Assembly: GCF_020532725.1 (NCBI RefSeq)
Contig: NZ_JAJAVC010000006.1
Span: forward strand, 775,745 to 839,744
Direction: 5' to 3'
DNA: 64,000 nucleotides
Source: Methylobacillus arboreus
GTDB lineage: Bacteria; Pseudomonadota; Gammaproteobacteria; Burkholderiales; Methylophilaceae
Notes under the pieces: model-generated
Told to the model about the DNA's origin: nothing
Database searches by the model: none
What the model saw: only the letters and a program-made list of their open reading frames with translations
Translations under genes and position numbers: made by a program
Shown: positions 8,242 through 14,953 of the stretch, piece by piece
Numbering within the stretch: position 1 is the stretch's first letter
Layout of the letters: every line of letters begins with the position of its first letter

Positions 8242-8718
8242 GTTGAGACTCCTTTTTTGGATTTGGTATTTGAAAAGACGGATCCATTGTAGGAGAGGCG
8301 GCAAATTGGCTTAATCGGTGGACCGCTGAAAGCGTTGTAGGAATGAGCTTACCGTGCCTGTCAGGCGAGACGTGAGATAAGGCGATTTTGTTGGAGTCTG
8401 GATGAAGGGTAATTGCTGGAGGTTGATGAGAGACGTGCCGAAAGGAAGGGAAGCAAGCTTGGCTGGCATTTGTCAGGGTTCTTCAAGGCGCTCGAGACGC
8501 TGTTATGATGAATGAACCCGGATCAGTATTTGTAGGGGGACGGACAGTCACCAATCCTGACAAATGCCAGCGGCATGCAAAACGTGGCTGGGAATTAGAG
8601 CGGTTAACAAATCTAATAAAAGTTAGTGAAGCGATCCTGGTTAGGCACTTTGCCGCAGGCAGTACACAGTAGTACGACAAGACATTGCAACAACGCCAGG
8701 GAGTTTTATTTGCCACTC
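8242..8718. other. Gene-free interval with promoter motif and a long-arm inverted repeat
   Basis: Nothing here codes convincingly (a 77-codon minus-strand frame at 8483-8716 has no ribosome site or recognisable product). The interval holds the 29-nt motif at 8314-8342 and a perfect 15-bp inverted repeat, CTGGCATTTGTCAGG at 8463-8477 and its complement at 8556-8570, 78 bp apart; one mismatch later the pairing continues for two more bases. Confidence 0.6.
8314..8342 (-). promoter_or_regulatory. 29-nt spaced motif, copy 1 (upstream of BON gene)
   Basis: On the minus strand reads TCCTACA-N6-TCAG-N9-GAT, 72 bp before the ATG of the BON gene (73 from GAT end). The same three blocks at identical spacing precede the small ORFs at 8793 and 13242. 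Likely a shared promoter or operator; no known sigma-factor consensus was matched. Confidence 0.5.
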
Positions 8719-8793
8719 TTAGCCAAAAATGAAGCCCAACGCGACAGGGCCGAACATGACGGTTACCAGCACCAGATTAAATAAGACATGCAT
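8719..8793 (-). CDS. 24-residue hydrophobic peptide
   Basis: Small open frame MHVLFNLVLVTVMFGPVALGFIFG, almost wholly one membrane-spanning helix with a Pro-Gly kink. No family recognised. Support for its being real: an AAGGA ribosome site 8 bp before the ATG and a leader that carries the same 29-nt motif (8857-8885) as the BON gene and the 25-residue peptide gene at 13165-13242. Predicted inner-membrane peptide; function unknown. Confidence 0.5.
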   Translation of the reverse strand: MHVLFNLVLVTVMFGPVALGFIFG

Positions 8794-8856
8794 GATGGTT
8801 TCCTTATAATTTGTAAAGACATGGGTCAACTATAGCGGTGCGCAGCAGACAGAAAT

Positions 8857-8885
8857 ATCTGGAAAACTCTGATATGTGTGTAGGA
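8857..8885 (-). promoter_or_regulatory. 29-nt spaced motif, copy 2 (upstream of 24-residue peptide)
   Basis: Minus strand TCCTACA-N6-TCAG-N9-GAT, about 64 bp before the ATG at 8793. The twelve bases TTGTCCTACACA (8877-8888) are identical in copy 3 at 13318-13329. Confidence 0.5.
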
Positions 8886-9060
8886 CAAACGGAAGTTATT
8901 GCGCTGTCTTAAGCCGGTTCAGAGTTTTTTCATGAGGTACGCATGGCTTAAAATGCGTCTTGTCGAGGCGCAGTCCGTAGGTGGTGCTCATTTGCCTTGA
9001 CAAGGAGAGAGACCCTTACTGCCCAGGAAGTGAATGGCTAATAATGAAAGCAAGCTGGGC

Positions 9061-10542
9061 TTATGCCAGCTTCAGGCGTGCCAGGGTGCGTTGCCGCACT
9101 GTGTGCAGCAATTCGTCATCATCAACCAGCGAACGGCCATAGGAGTGCACCATCTCTTGCATGCGGCCCTGCCAGGCAGAGGATTGCAATTGTTGGGCAA
9201 AACAGCGTTGCAGCACTTCGACCATGGCTGGAACCGAGGTGGAGGCGCCGGGTGAGGCACCCAGCAAGGCAGCCAGGCTGCCATCTTCTGCTGACACAAT
9301 CTCGGTACCGAATTCCAGTCTGCCGCCTTTCTGGTCGCATTGCTTAATGATTTGCACTCGTTGGCCTGCGGAAACAAGTGACCACTCACTTTCATTCGCT
9401 TCTGGATAGAAATTGCGCAATGCCGCCACGCGTTGCTTGTGGCTCTGGAATACTTCGCCTACCAGGTAACGCGTGAGATCCATGTTATGGCGGCCTGCGC
9501 CCAGCATGGATTTGAGGTTGCCCGGTTTGACCGAGCTGACCAGGTCAAGCAGGGAGCCTTGCTTGAGGAAGCGGGTGGTAAAACCGGCAAACGGGCCAAA
9601 CAGCAATGCAGGCTTGCCATTGATGATGCGGGTGTCAAGGTGAGGCACCGACATGGGCGGCGCGCCTATCGGGGCTTTGCCATAGACCTTGGCATAGTGC
9701 CGGCTGATCACTTCGGGATTGTGGCAAACCAGCCACTGGCCGCTGACCGGGAAACCACCGTAGCCCTTGGCTTCCTTGATGCCTGATTTTTGCAGCAAGG
9801 GCAAAGCAGCGCCGCCTGCGCCAAGAAACACAAAACCGGCATTGATGGTCAACGGTTTGCCTGGTGACAGGTTGGCTACCTTGACCTGCCAGCGGCCATT
9901 CCGCTGCTTCAGGCCGGTGACAGCGTGCCTGGTCAGCAGACTGAAGCCTGGCTGAGTTGCAAGGTGGCGAACCAGCTGGCGCGTGAGAGAGCCGAAATCG
10001 ACATCACTGCCATAGGCCACACGCGTTGCAGCCAGAGGAGTGCCTGCATTGCGCGATGCCATGACCAGCGGCATCCATTGTTGCAGCACTGCCGGATCTT
10101 CGCTGAATTCCATGTCGGCAAACAGGTGATGTTCGCGCAGTGCTTGGTGGCGCTTTTTCAGGAAGGCGACGTCTTTTTCGCCCCAAACGAAGCTGGCATG
10201 CGGGGTGGGGTTGATGAAGCTGGCGGGGTCGGCCAGCATGCCTTGCTCGACCAGCCAAGCCCAGAACTGCAGCGATTCCTCAAACGCAGCGTTGATTTTG
10301 AGCGCACGAATGATGGAAACGCTGCCATCGGCATTCTGCGGCGTGTAGTTGAGCTCGCAATAACCAGCATGGCCTGTGCCGGCATTGTTCCAGCCATCGC
10401 TGCTTTCGCTCGCAACCTCGGCCTGTTGCTCCACCAGGGTGATGCGCAGATCTGGGTTGAGCTTGTTGAGCAGGGTACCCAGCGTAGCGCTCATGATGCC
10501 GCCGCCGACCAGCAGGATATCGGTGTCTAGGTGAGTGGTCAT
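9061..10542 (-). CDS. mqo: Malate:quinone oxidoreductase
   Basis: 493-residue FAD-dependent, membrane-associated enzyme oxidising malate to oxaloacetate with electron transfer to quinone. N-terminal Rossmann motif DILLVGGGIMSATLG, then SSDGWNNAGTGHAGYCELNY, a family signature, and LTRYLVGEVFQSHKQRV with SLVSAGQRVQIIK near the C-terminus. Length is that of the group-1 Mqo family. It stands alone, with no other TCA-cycle gene adjacent (gltA is at 58481). In obligate methylotrophs with an incomplete TCA cycle it may serve anaplerotic balancing; that is inference. Confidence 0.95.
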   Translation of the reverse strand: MTTHLDTDILLVGGGIMSATLGTLLNKLNPDLRITLVEQQAEVASESSDGWNNAGTGHAGYCELNYTPQNADGSVSIIRALKINAAFEESLQFWAWLVEQGMLADPASFINPTPHASFVWGEKDVAFLKKRHQALREHHLFADMEFSEDPAVLQQWMPLVMASRNAGTPLAATRVAYGSDVDFGSLTRQLVRHLATQPGFSLLTRHAVTGLKQRNGRWQVKVANLSPGKPLTINAGFVFLGAGGAALPLLQKSGIKEAKGYGGFPVSGQWLVCHNPEVISRHYAKVYGKAPIGAPPMSVPHLDTRIINGKPALLFGPFAGFTTRFLKQGSLLDLVSSVKPGNLKSMLGAGRHNMDLTRYLVGEVFQSHKQRVAALRNFYPEANESEWSLVSAGQRVQIIKQCDQKGGRLEFGTEIVSAEDGSLAALLGASPGASTSVPAMVEVLQRCFAQQLQSSAWQGRMQEMVHSYGRSLVDDDELLHTVRQRTLARLKLA

Positions 10543-10627
10543 ATCAGGCCAAGGGTGTGTGGGTTGCTGTCATCTTGGGTCGCCATGATAGGTATAAGCC
10601 GCGTTTCTGTAAAACCCTGTTCCCATT

Positions 10628-10978
10628 TCAATAAACGTTTTCCAGCCAATGCATCAGCACCTGCACGACATAGTCCTGCTCATCAGCGCTTAAGGCACGC
10701 CCGGCAGCGATCAAATGCCATTTCTGCAGGCAGCCGCGGCAGCAGCAGGCCGTGGCATGTTGGGCAACGAATACCGGATGGCCGCGGTAGGGGGTCTGCT
10801 TGCCATCATTGGCAATCACGGCAGGAGCCAGCCGTTTGGCAATGAAGTCGCGCGCATGGTCGCCGATGACTGGCAAGCCCTTGGCATGCAGGTAGGCCTG
10901 GTCATGCGCGTTGAGCTTGAACGAACTGCGGAAGCGTGACCGCCCCAGCGCATCAAACAGTTCGTCCAGGTCACGCAT
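10628..10978 (-). CDS. DUF4186 family protein
   Basis: 116-residue cytoplasmic protein. Signature stretches: LDELFDALGRSRFRSSFKLN, FIAKRLAPAVIANDGKQTPY, GHPVFVAQHATACCCRGCLQ and KWH. The Cys-rich CCCRGC plus conserved His suggests a metal site or a DNA/RNA-binding treble-clef-like element, but the family has no known function. It lies 25 bp downstream of msrB and is probably cotranscribed with it. Confidence 0.82.
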   Translation of the reverse strand: MRDLDELFDALGRSRFRSSFKLNAHDQAYLHAKGLPVIGDHARDFIAKRLAPAVIANDGKQTPYRGHPVFVAQHATACCCRGCLQKWHLIAAGRALSADEQDYVVQVLMHWLENVY

Positions 10979-11003
10979 ATCGGGTTAAGGTCTCAACCAG
11001 ACC

Positions 11004-11396
11004 CTAGCGCGGCTCGAAACGCAGCGAGGCGGAGTTGATACAGTAGCGCAGGCCGGTGGGTGGCGGCCCATCGGGGAAAACATGGCCGAGGTGGGCATCG
11101 CAGACATTGCAGATCACTTCGGTGCGTATCATGCCGTAAGAGATGTCTTCTTCCTCACGTATATTGTCCGGGTCGAGTGCCTCAAAATAGCTTGGCCAAC
11201 CGCAGCCTGCGTCAAACTTGGTGTCAGAGGCAAACAGGGGCGTGTCGCAGCAGACGCAATGATAAATACCGTGCTCGAAATGATAGGCATACTCGCCCGT
11301 GCCCGCGCGCTCGGTGGCGGCATGGCGTGTCACTTCGTATTGCAGGGGGCTAAGTTGCTGTTGCCACTCTGCGTCGGACTTGAAAATCTTGGACAT
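11004..11396 (-). CDS. msrB: Peptide-methionine (R)-S-oxide reductase
   Basis: 130-residue repair enzyme that reduces methionine-R-sulfoxide in proteins, regenerated by thioredoxin. Two zinc-binding CxxC pairs (CVCCDTPLF and [10 protein letters not shown]), GCGWPSYFE, and the catalytic cysteine in [13 protein letters not shown] are all present; the resolving-Cys region is standard. Start ATG 11396 with AGGAGGA 5 bp upstream; the in-frame TTG before it is ignored. Complete and normal length. Confidence 0.96.
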   Translation of the reverse strand: MSKIFKSDAEWQQQLSPLQYEVTRHAATERAGTGEYAYHFEHGIYHCVCCDTPLFASDTKFDAGCGWPSYFEALDPDNIREEEDISYGMIRTEVICNVCDAHLGHVFPDGPPPTGLRYCINSASLRFEPR

Positions 11397-11479
11397 CAAT
11401 TCCTCCTCGCAAGTTATAGTGGGATGCTGGATAAACCCAGTACAATGCCAGGTTTAGTGTTGTCATTAAGGAAACGGCA

Positions 11480-11845
11480 GTGACGCAGCACGGCAAAGCC
11501 ATCAGCATCCAAGGCGTTAACGCCATTCTTCTCGATATCGACTACGGTGAATCGCAGGAAAATGACGCTGCAACCCCCTATTTTAATATCAGATTCGATC
11601 TTGAGCTGCATCAACAGCAATACTCGCTGACTTATAGCAAGCCAGTGGGCAGCGACGATCATTTCAGCGTATCAGGGCATGATTATGAACCATTGCTGCA
11701 AGCGCTGGAAACCGATCCTGGTTTGACCGCCCAGCAGCAATATAGTGTCATTACCGAACAGGCGCTGCATGAAGCACTGCTACCCATTGCAGAGTCCGTC
11801 TACGAGGATGTCGAGTTCCATTCCCCAGACCAGGATGAAGAATAA
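11480..11845 (+). CDS. Conserved hypothetical protein, acidic
   Basis: 121 residues, GTG start preceded by AAGGA. Acidic and soluble (VNAILLDIDYGESQENDA, ESVYEDVEFHSPDQDEE), with alternating beta-strand-like segments and no membrane helix or signal. I recognise no family. It overlaps the acetyltransferase start by 11 bp, so the two are translated together and may act together; nothing else supports a function. Confidence 0.7.
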   Translation: MTQHGKAISIQGVNAILLDIDYGESQENDAATPYFNIRFDLELHQQQYSLTYSKPVGSDDHFSVSGHDYEPLLQALETDPGLTAQQQYSVITEQALHEALLPIAESVYEDVEFHSPDQDEE

Positions 11846-12305
11846 GCTCTTCAATTCCCACGAGGTCGTGGTTGAGGCATGCCATTTTGCAGATGAATCC
11901 ATGCAATTACTGCTTTCCCAGCTGGAGTGGGAGCTTCTACAGATTTATCCCGATATGCCCAAGCCAGCGACCCTGCAACCCCAGCTGGCATTGATCGCCC
12001 GCCTGGATGCCAAGCCATTGGGCTGTGTTGCCTTGCTGCCATTCTCTGAAGGTGTGGCAGAAATCAAGCGCTTGTTTATTGTGTCTTCCGTGCGTGGTCA
12101 TGGCTTGGCCAGGCGGTTATTGACCGAGCTTGAGCAACAGGCGGCGCAGCAGGGAATCAGGCGCATGCTGGTGGAAACAGGGGATTTGCAACCTGCTGCA
12201 ATCTCACTGTATCAACGCATGGGTTATCAGCCGATTGCGCCTTACGGGCCATATATTGGCAATCCGGTTAGCCGCTGTTTCGAGAAGTGGCTTGCCGCAG
12301 CATAA
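11835..12305 (+). CDS. GNAT-family N-acetyltransferase
   Basis: 156 residues. The acetyl-CoA-binding motif is in KRLFIVSSVRGHGLARRLLT (R-G-H-G-L-A), followed by the usual QAAQQGIRRMLVETGDLQ strand and AISLYQRMGYQPIAPYG, the typical C-terminal Y-x-x-x-G-F/Y motif. Small-molecule or protein N-acetylation; substrate unknown. Start ATG at 11835 sits inside the end of the preceding gene, so translational coupling is likely. Confidence 0.88.
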   Translation: MKNKLFNSHEVVVEACHFADESMQLLLSQLEWELLQIYPDMPKPATLQPQLALIARLDAKPLGCVALLPFSEGVAEIKRLFIVSSVRGHGLARRLLTELEQQAAQQGIRRMLVETGDLQPAAISLYQRMGYQPIAPYGPYIGNPVSRCFEKWLAAA

Positions 12306-12339
12306 ATAAAAACGCCAGCTTGATGCTGGCGTTTTTATT
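12305..12339. terminator. Bidirectional Rho-independent terminator
   Basis: 15-bp perfect stem AATAAAAACGCCAGC / GCTGGCGTTTTTATT with a 5-nt loop, T-run on both strands, between the convergent acetyltransferase and HU genes. Confidence 0.93.
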
Positions 12340-12358
12340 GTTGGCTCATTGAACAAGC

Positions 12359-12631
12359 TTAGTTCAATGCATCCTTCAGAGCCTTGCCAGCCTTGAAGCT
12401 AGGAGCCTTGCGTGCGGCAATCTTGATTTCCTTACCGGTTTGAGGGTTGCGGCCGGTGCGGGCAGCACGCTCGGAAACGCCAAAAGTACCGAAGCCGATC
12501 AGTGTTACTGTATCGCCGCCTTTCAAGGCTGCTGTAACGGATGCAGTGAATGCATCAACAGCTTTACCTGCAGCAGCCTTGGAAATACCTGCTTCCTTGG
12601 CGATTTCTTCGATCAGTTCTGTCTTGTTCAT
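12359..12631 (-). CDS. hupB: DNA-binding protein HU
   Basis: 90-residue histone-like nucleoid protein. [20 protein letters not shown] start, [20 protein letters not shown] and the DNA-binding beta-arm motif [20 protein letters not shown] are all canonical. Functions as dimer bending DNA in the nucleoid. Length matches HU-beta; IHF is excluded by the arm sequence. Its own promoter lies in the AT-rich region 12632-12800. Confidence 0.96.
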   Translation of the reverse strand: MNKTELIEEIAKEAGISKAAAGKAVDAFTASVTAALKGGDTVTLIGFGTFGVSERAARTGRNPQTGKEIKIAARKAPSFKAGKALKDALN

Positions 12632-12839
12632 ATGTGTTCAGTCCTTGTGTATATTGGGTTATCAAGCTAATTTTGGTAAGGCTGATACTTCGCCTCGTTA
12701 CCAGGTTTAGTAGTAACAGGGGAGAAAATATCACAACCTGCGCCCAAATAAACCCCTTTCACGTATCAAACCGGAAATTTTTTCTGTTAAAAGCCCGTTG
12801 TGACGCCGTTTGGAGACATTTTTGAGTGATTTTCCAAGT

Positions 12840-12986
12840 CTACAGGGTATTGGAGCCCACCAGGCCGAGTATGCCAATAATGATCAGGTAGAGCGCGACA
12901 ATGTAGTTAAGCAGGCGCGGTATTACCAAAATCAGGATGCCGGCAATCAGGGAAACGAGAGGGGCGAGGCTAAGATGCAGGTTCAT
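12840..12986 (-). CDS. DUF3096 small membrane protein
   Basis: 48 residues (MNLHLSLAPLVSLIAGILIL then VIPRLLNYIVALYLIIIGIL): two hydrophobic helices around VIPRLLNYIVA, the conserved core of the DUF3096 family. AAGGA lies 6 bp before the ATG at 12986. Inner-membrane protein of unknown function; relatives are often stress-associated. Too short to be called by length filters. Confidence 0.82.
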   Translation of the reverse strand: MNLHLSLAPLVSLIAGILILVIPRLLNYIVALYLIIIGILGLVGSNTL

Positions 12987-13001
12987 GATGATCCTTTATT
13001 A

Positions 13002-13106
13002 ATACGATTTTGCCTTCAAACATATAACCGCGTTGAGCCGCCTTGCCGTGCGTCAGCACTGTCTGCGACGGCCCGCCTTGTTCTACGCTTGAATGTAAAA
13101 TCGTAT
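13002..13106. repeat. Dispersed intergenic repeat, copy A
   Basis: Bounded by a perfect 10-bp inverted repeat ATACGATTTT / AAAATCGTAT. The core 13030-13094 is 65 bp and corresponds without length difference to 54654-54718; the last 32 bp match at 27 positions. Non-coding, between two small minus-strand genes. Confidence 0.6.
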
Positions 13107-13140
13107 GAGTTGACCAGACACAGGAACAGGACATGAAAAA

Positions 13141-13158
13141 AGGGAGCTAACACTCCCT
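13141..13158 (-). terminator. Terminator of 25-residue peptide gene
   Basis: Stem AGGGAG / CTCCCT with 6-nt loop; six A just before it on the plus strand form the U-run for the minus-strand transcript, immediately after the stop codon at 13165. Confidence 0.72.
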
Positions 13159-13164
13159 CATGGA

Positions 13165-13242
13165 TTAGGCCTTGCTCAAATAAGACTTGGCAATGCGTTT
13201 GACAACATAGGTCAGTACTGCGGCTTTGATCAGGAATTTCAT
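13165..13242 (-). CDS. 25-residue basic amphipathic peptide
   Basis: MKFLIKAAVLTYVVKRIAKSYLSKA: a short hydrophobic helix with Lys/Arg at regular spacing, net charge about +5. No family recognised; the charge pattern fits a membrane-surface-bound peptide. Perfect AAGGAG ribosome site, own terminator, and the 29-nt motif 56 bp upstream make it a real gene rather than the longer frame reaching 13386, which would overlap the Fur-controlled sigma-factor promoter. Confidence 0.62.
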   Translation of the reverse strand: MKFLIKAAVLTYVVKRIAKSYLSKA

Positions 13243-13297
13243 GTGTTTCTCCTTCAAGGTTGAGCTGTCATCATAGCCTCGGGTAGCAGAATGTCGC

Positions 13298-13326
13298 ATC
13301 AGGCTGCTGCTGACTTTTGTGTAGGA
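13298..13326 (-). promoter_or_regulatory. 29-nt spaced motif, copy 3 (upstream of 25-residue peptide)
   Basis: Minus strand TCCTACA-N6-TCAG-N9-GAT, with GAT ending 56 bp before the ATG at 13242. Same blocks and spacing as at 8314-8342 and 8857-8885. Confidence 0.5.
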
Positions 13327-13351
13327 CAAGGCCAGACAAAGCCTGATATTA

Positions 13352-13366
13352 TGAGAATAATTCTCA
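13352..13366 (+). promoter_or_regulatory. Fur box upstream of the ECF sigma gene
   Basis: TGAGAATAATTCTCA is a perfect 7-1-7 inverted repeat and matches the Fur 7-1-7 consensus TGATAATNATTATCA at all but the central G/C of each half. It lies 12 bp before the ATG at 13379, overlapping the probable promoter, so iron-replete Fur would repress the operon. Confidence 0.85.
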
Positions 13367-13378
13367 ATATTTGCTTTT

Positions 13379-13885
13379 ATGACCATCTCAGATCCATCCC
13401 AGGCAGGTTTTCACCAGCTGTATAGCCATCATCACAGCTGGCTCTACCAACTGCTGCGGCGCAAGCTGGGCGATGCAGAACAGGCGGCTGACCTGGCGCA
13501 GGATACCTTCATCCGCCTGCTGAATACCGGCCAGCAGCTTGAAATCCGCGAACCGCGTGCTTATCTGAGCACCATTGCCCGTGGGCTGGTGGCAGACATG
13601 TTCCGTCGCCGCTCTCTGGAGCAGGCTTATCTCGATGCCTTGCAAGCACTCCCCGAACCGCAAGCCATTTCTCCTGAGCAGCGCATGCTGGTGCTGGAAA
13701 CCCTGGTGGCCATCGACCGCATGCTGGATGATCTCGGTCCGCGCACACGCGACATATTCCTCATGGCCCAGCTTGAAGGCTTGAGCTATGTTGCCATTGC
13801 CGAACGCTTGCAAGTTTCCGTCACCACCATCAAGAAACACATGATTCGCGCCATGACCCATTGTTTGGTCGTGCTGGAAGATTGA
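13379..13885 (+). CDS. FecI-like ECF sigma factor
   Basis: 168 residues. Sigma-70 region 2 (about 10-75: LRRKLGDAEQAADLAQDTFI, RAYLSTIARGLVADMFRRR) and region 4.2 (about 110-160: LDDLGPRTRDIFLMAQLEGL, AIAERLQVSVTTIKKH). Directs transcription of the downstream receptor gene when a siderophore signal is relayed through the FecR-like protein. First gene of an operon with 2 bp to the fecR homologue. Fur box just upstream gives iron repression. No strong ribosome site is visible; the ATG at 13379 fits the family start. Confidence 0.92.
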   Translation: MTISDPSQAGFHQLYSHHHSWLYQLLRRKLGDAEQAADLAQDTFIRLLNTGQQLEIREPRAYLSTIARGLVADMFRRRSLEQAYLDALQALPEPQAISPEQRMLVLETLVAIDRMLDDLGPRTRDIFLMAQLEGLSYVAIAERLQVSVTTIKKHMIRAMTHCLVVLED

Positions 13886-13887
13886 GT

Positions 13888-14841
13888 ATGAGAGTGTTTG
13901 CCAAGCCCGGTCATGCCGTTTTGCAAGCCGCTGCCGAATGGTATGTGCAATTGCAGGCAGAAAACCCCACAGTGCAGCAATTACAAGGCTTTGAGGATTG
14001 GCTGCATGCTGATGCCAGCCATCGCCGGGCCTGGGCCAGGGTGCAGAAGCTGGAACAGCAGTTTGGCCTGTTGCCTGTCGATGTCGCATTGCCTGCGCTG
14101 CGTGATGCCCGTGCCAAGCGCCGTGCCGTGCTCAAGGTCATGGCCTTGCTTGCGCTCACAAGCCCTGCTGGTTGGCTGGCCTATGAGCAATTGCCCTGGC
14201 GAGCCATGGCGGCGGAATACACCACCGCCACCGGCGAACGCAGGCAGGTAACATTGGCGGATGGCGGCAGCCTGTTCCTCAACACCTCCACTGCGCTGGA
14301 TGTCGATTACAACGAGCGGCAACGCCTGTTGCGCCTGCATGATGGCGAGGTCCTCATTGAAACCGCACCTGACGCCGTCCAGCGGCCTTTCCTGGTGCAA
14401 ACCCGACATGGCCTAGTACAAGCACTGGGGACCAAGTTCAGTGTGCGGGTCGCAAGTGATGAAACCCAGGTATCAGTGCTGCAACATGCAGTCGAGATTA
14501 CCCCGACCAAAGGCCAGTCCACCGTCCGGTTGCAAGCAGGCGAGCAGGCAAGTTTCAATGCAGAGCAAACGGGCAGCATCCAAACGCTCTCGCCATATCA
14601 CGATGCCTGGATGCGCGGCATGCTCATGGCCGTTGACCAGCCATTGGGAGAATTCATCACCGAACTGGCAAGATACCGTCCTGGCATCCTGCGCTGTGAC
14701 CCTGCCATTGCCCATTTGCGCGTTTCCGGGGCTTTCCGTTTGGCGGATACCGATGAAGCCCTTAAAAACCTCGTGGCGACATTGCCAATACAACTGGTTT
14801 ACCGTACCCGTTACTGGGCAACGCTGACACCTTTATCCTGA
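13888..14841 (+). CDS. FecR-like anti-sigma / sigma regulator
   Basis: 317 residues. N-terminal cytoplasmic sigma-binding region (AAEWYVQLQAENPTVQQLQG, DWLHADASHRRAWARV, the DUF4880 signature), one membrane helix near 95-112 (VMALLALTSPAGWLAY), then the periplasmic FecR domain (YTTATGERRQVTLADGGSLF, LNTSTALDV, GEVLIETA, FSVRVASDETQVSVLQ). It passes the signal from the loaded outer-membrane receptor to the sigma factor. Start at 13888 is preferred over 13861, which lies inside the sigma gene. Confidence 0.92.
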   Translation: MRVFAKPGHAVLQAAAEWYVQLQAENPTVQQLQGFEDWLHADASHRRAWARVQKLEQQFGLLPVDVALPALRDARAKRRAVLKVMALLALTSPAGWLAYEQLPWRAMAAEYTTATGERRQVTLADGGSLFLNTSTALDVDYNERQRLLRLHDGEVLIETAPDAVQRPFLVQTRHGLVQALGTKFSVRVASDETQVSVLQHAVEITPTKGQSTVRLQAGEQASFNAEQTGSIQTLSPYHDAWMRGMLMAVDQPLGEFITELARYRPGILRCDPAIAHLRVSGAFRLADTDEALKNLVATLPIQLVYRTRYWATLTPLS

Positions 14842-14953
14842 ACGTAGTAATAAATTTCAAAAAGGGGTTGCTGTTTCTGATTCTCATTCGGCTTAACAGA
14901 TGAAGTGCTGTTTTCAGCGCTAATCCAACTATCAAGAACGAAAGGGAGTCACC

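Noticed and set aside
8483..8716. 77-codon minus-strand frame with several cysteines
   Set aside because: No ribosome site, no family, and it spans an inverted-repeat arm; more likely chance.
10989..11003. GGTCT-CAACC-AGACC hairpin after msrB
   Set aside because: Only 5-bp stem without U-run; DUF4186 follows and is likely cotranscribed, so not called a terminator.
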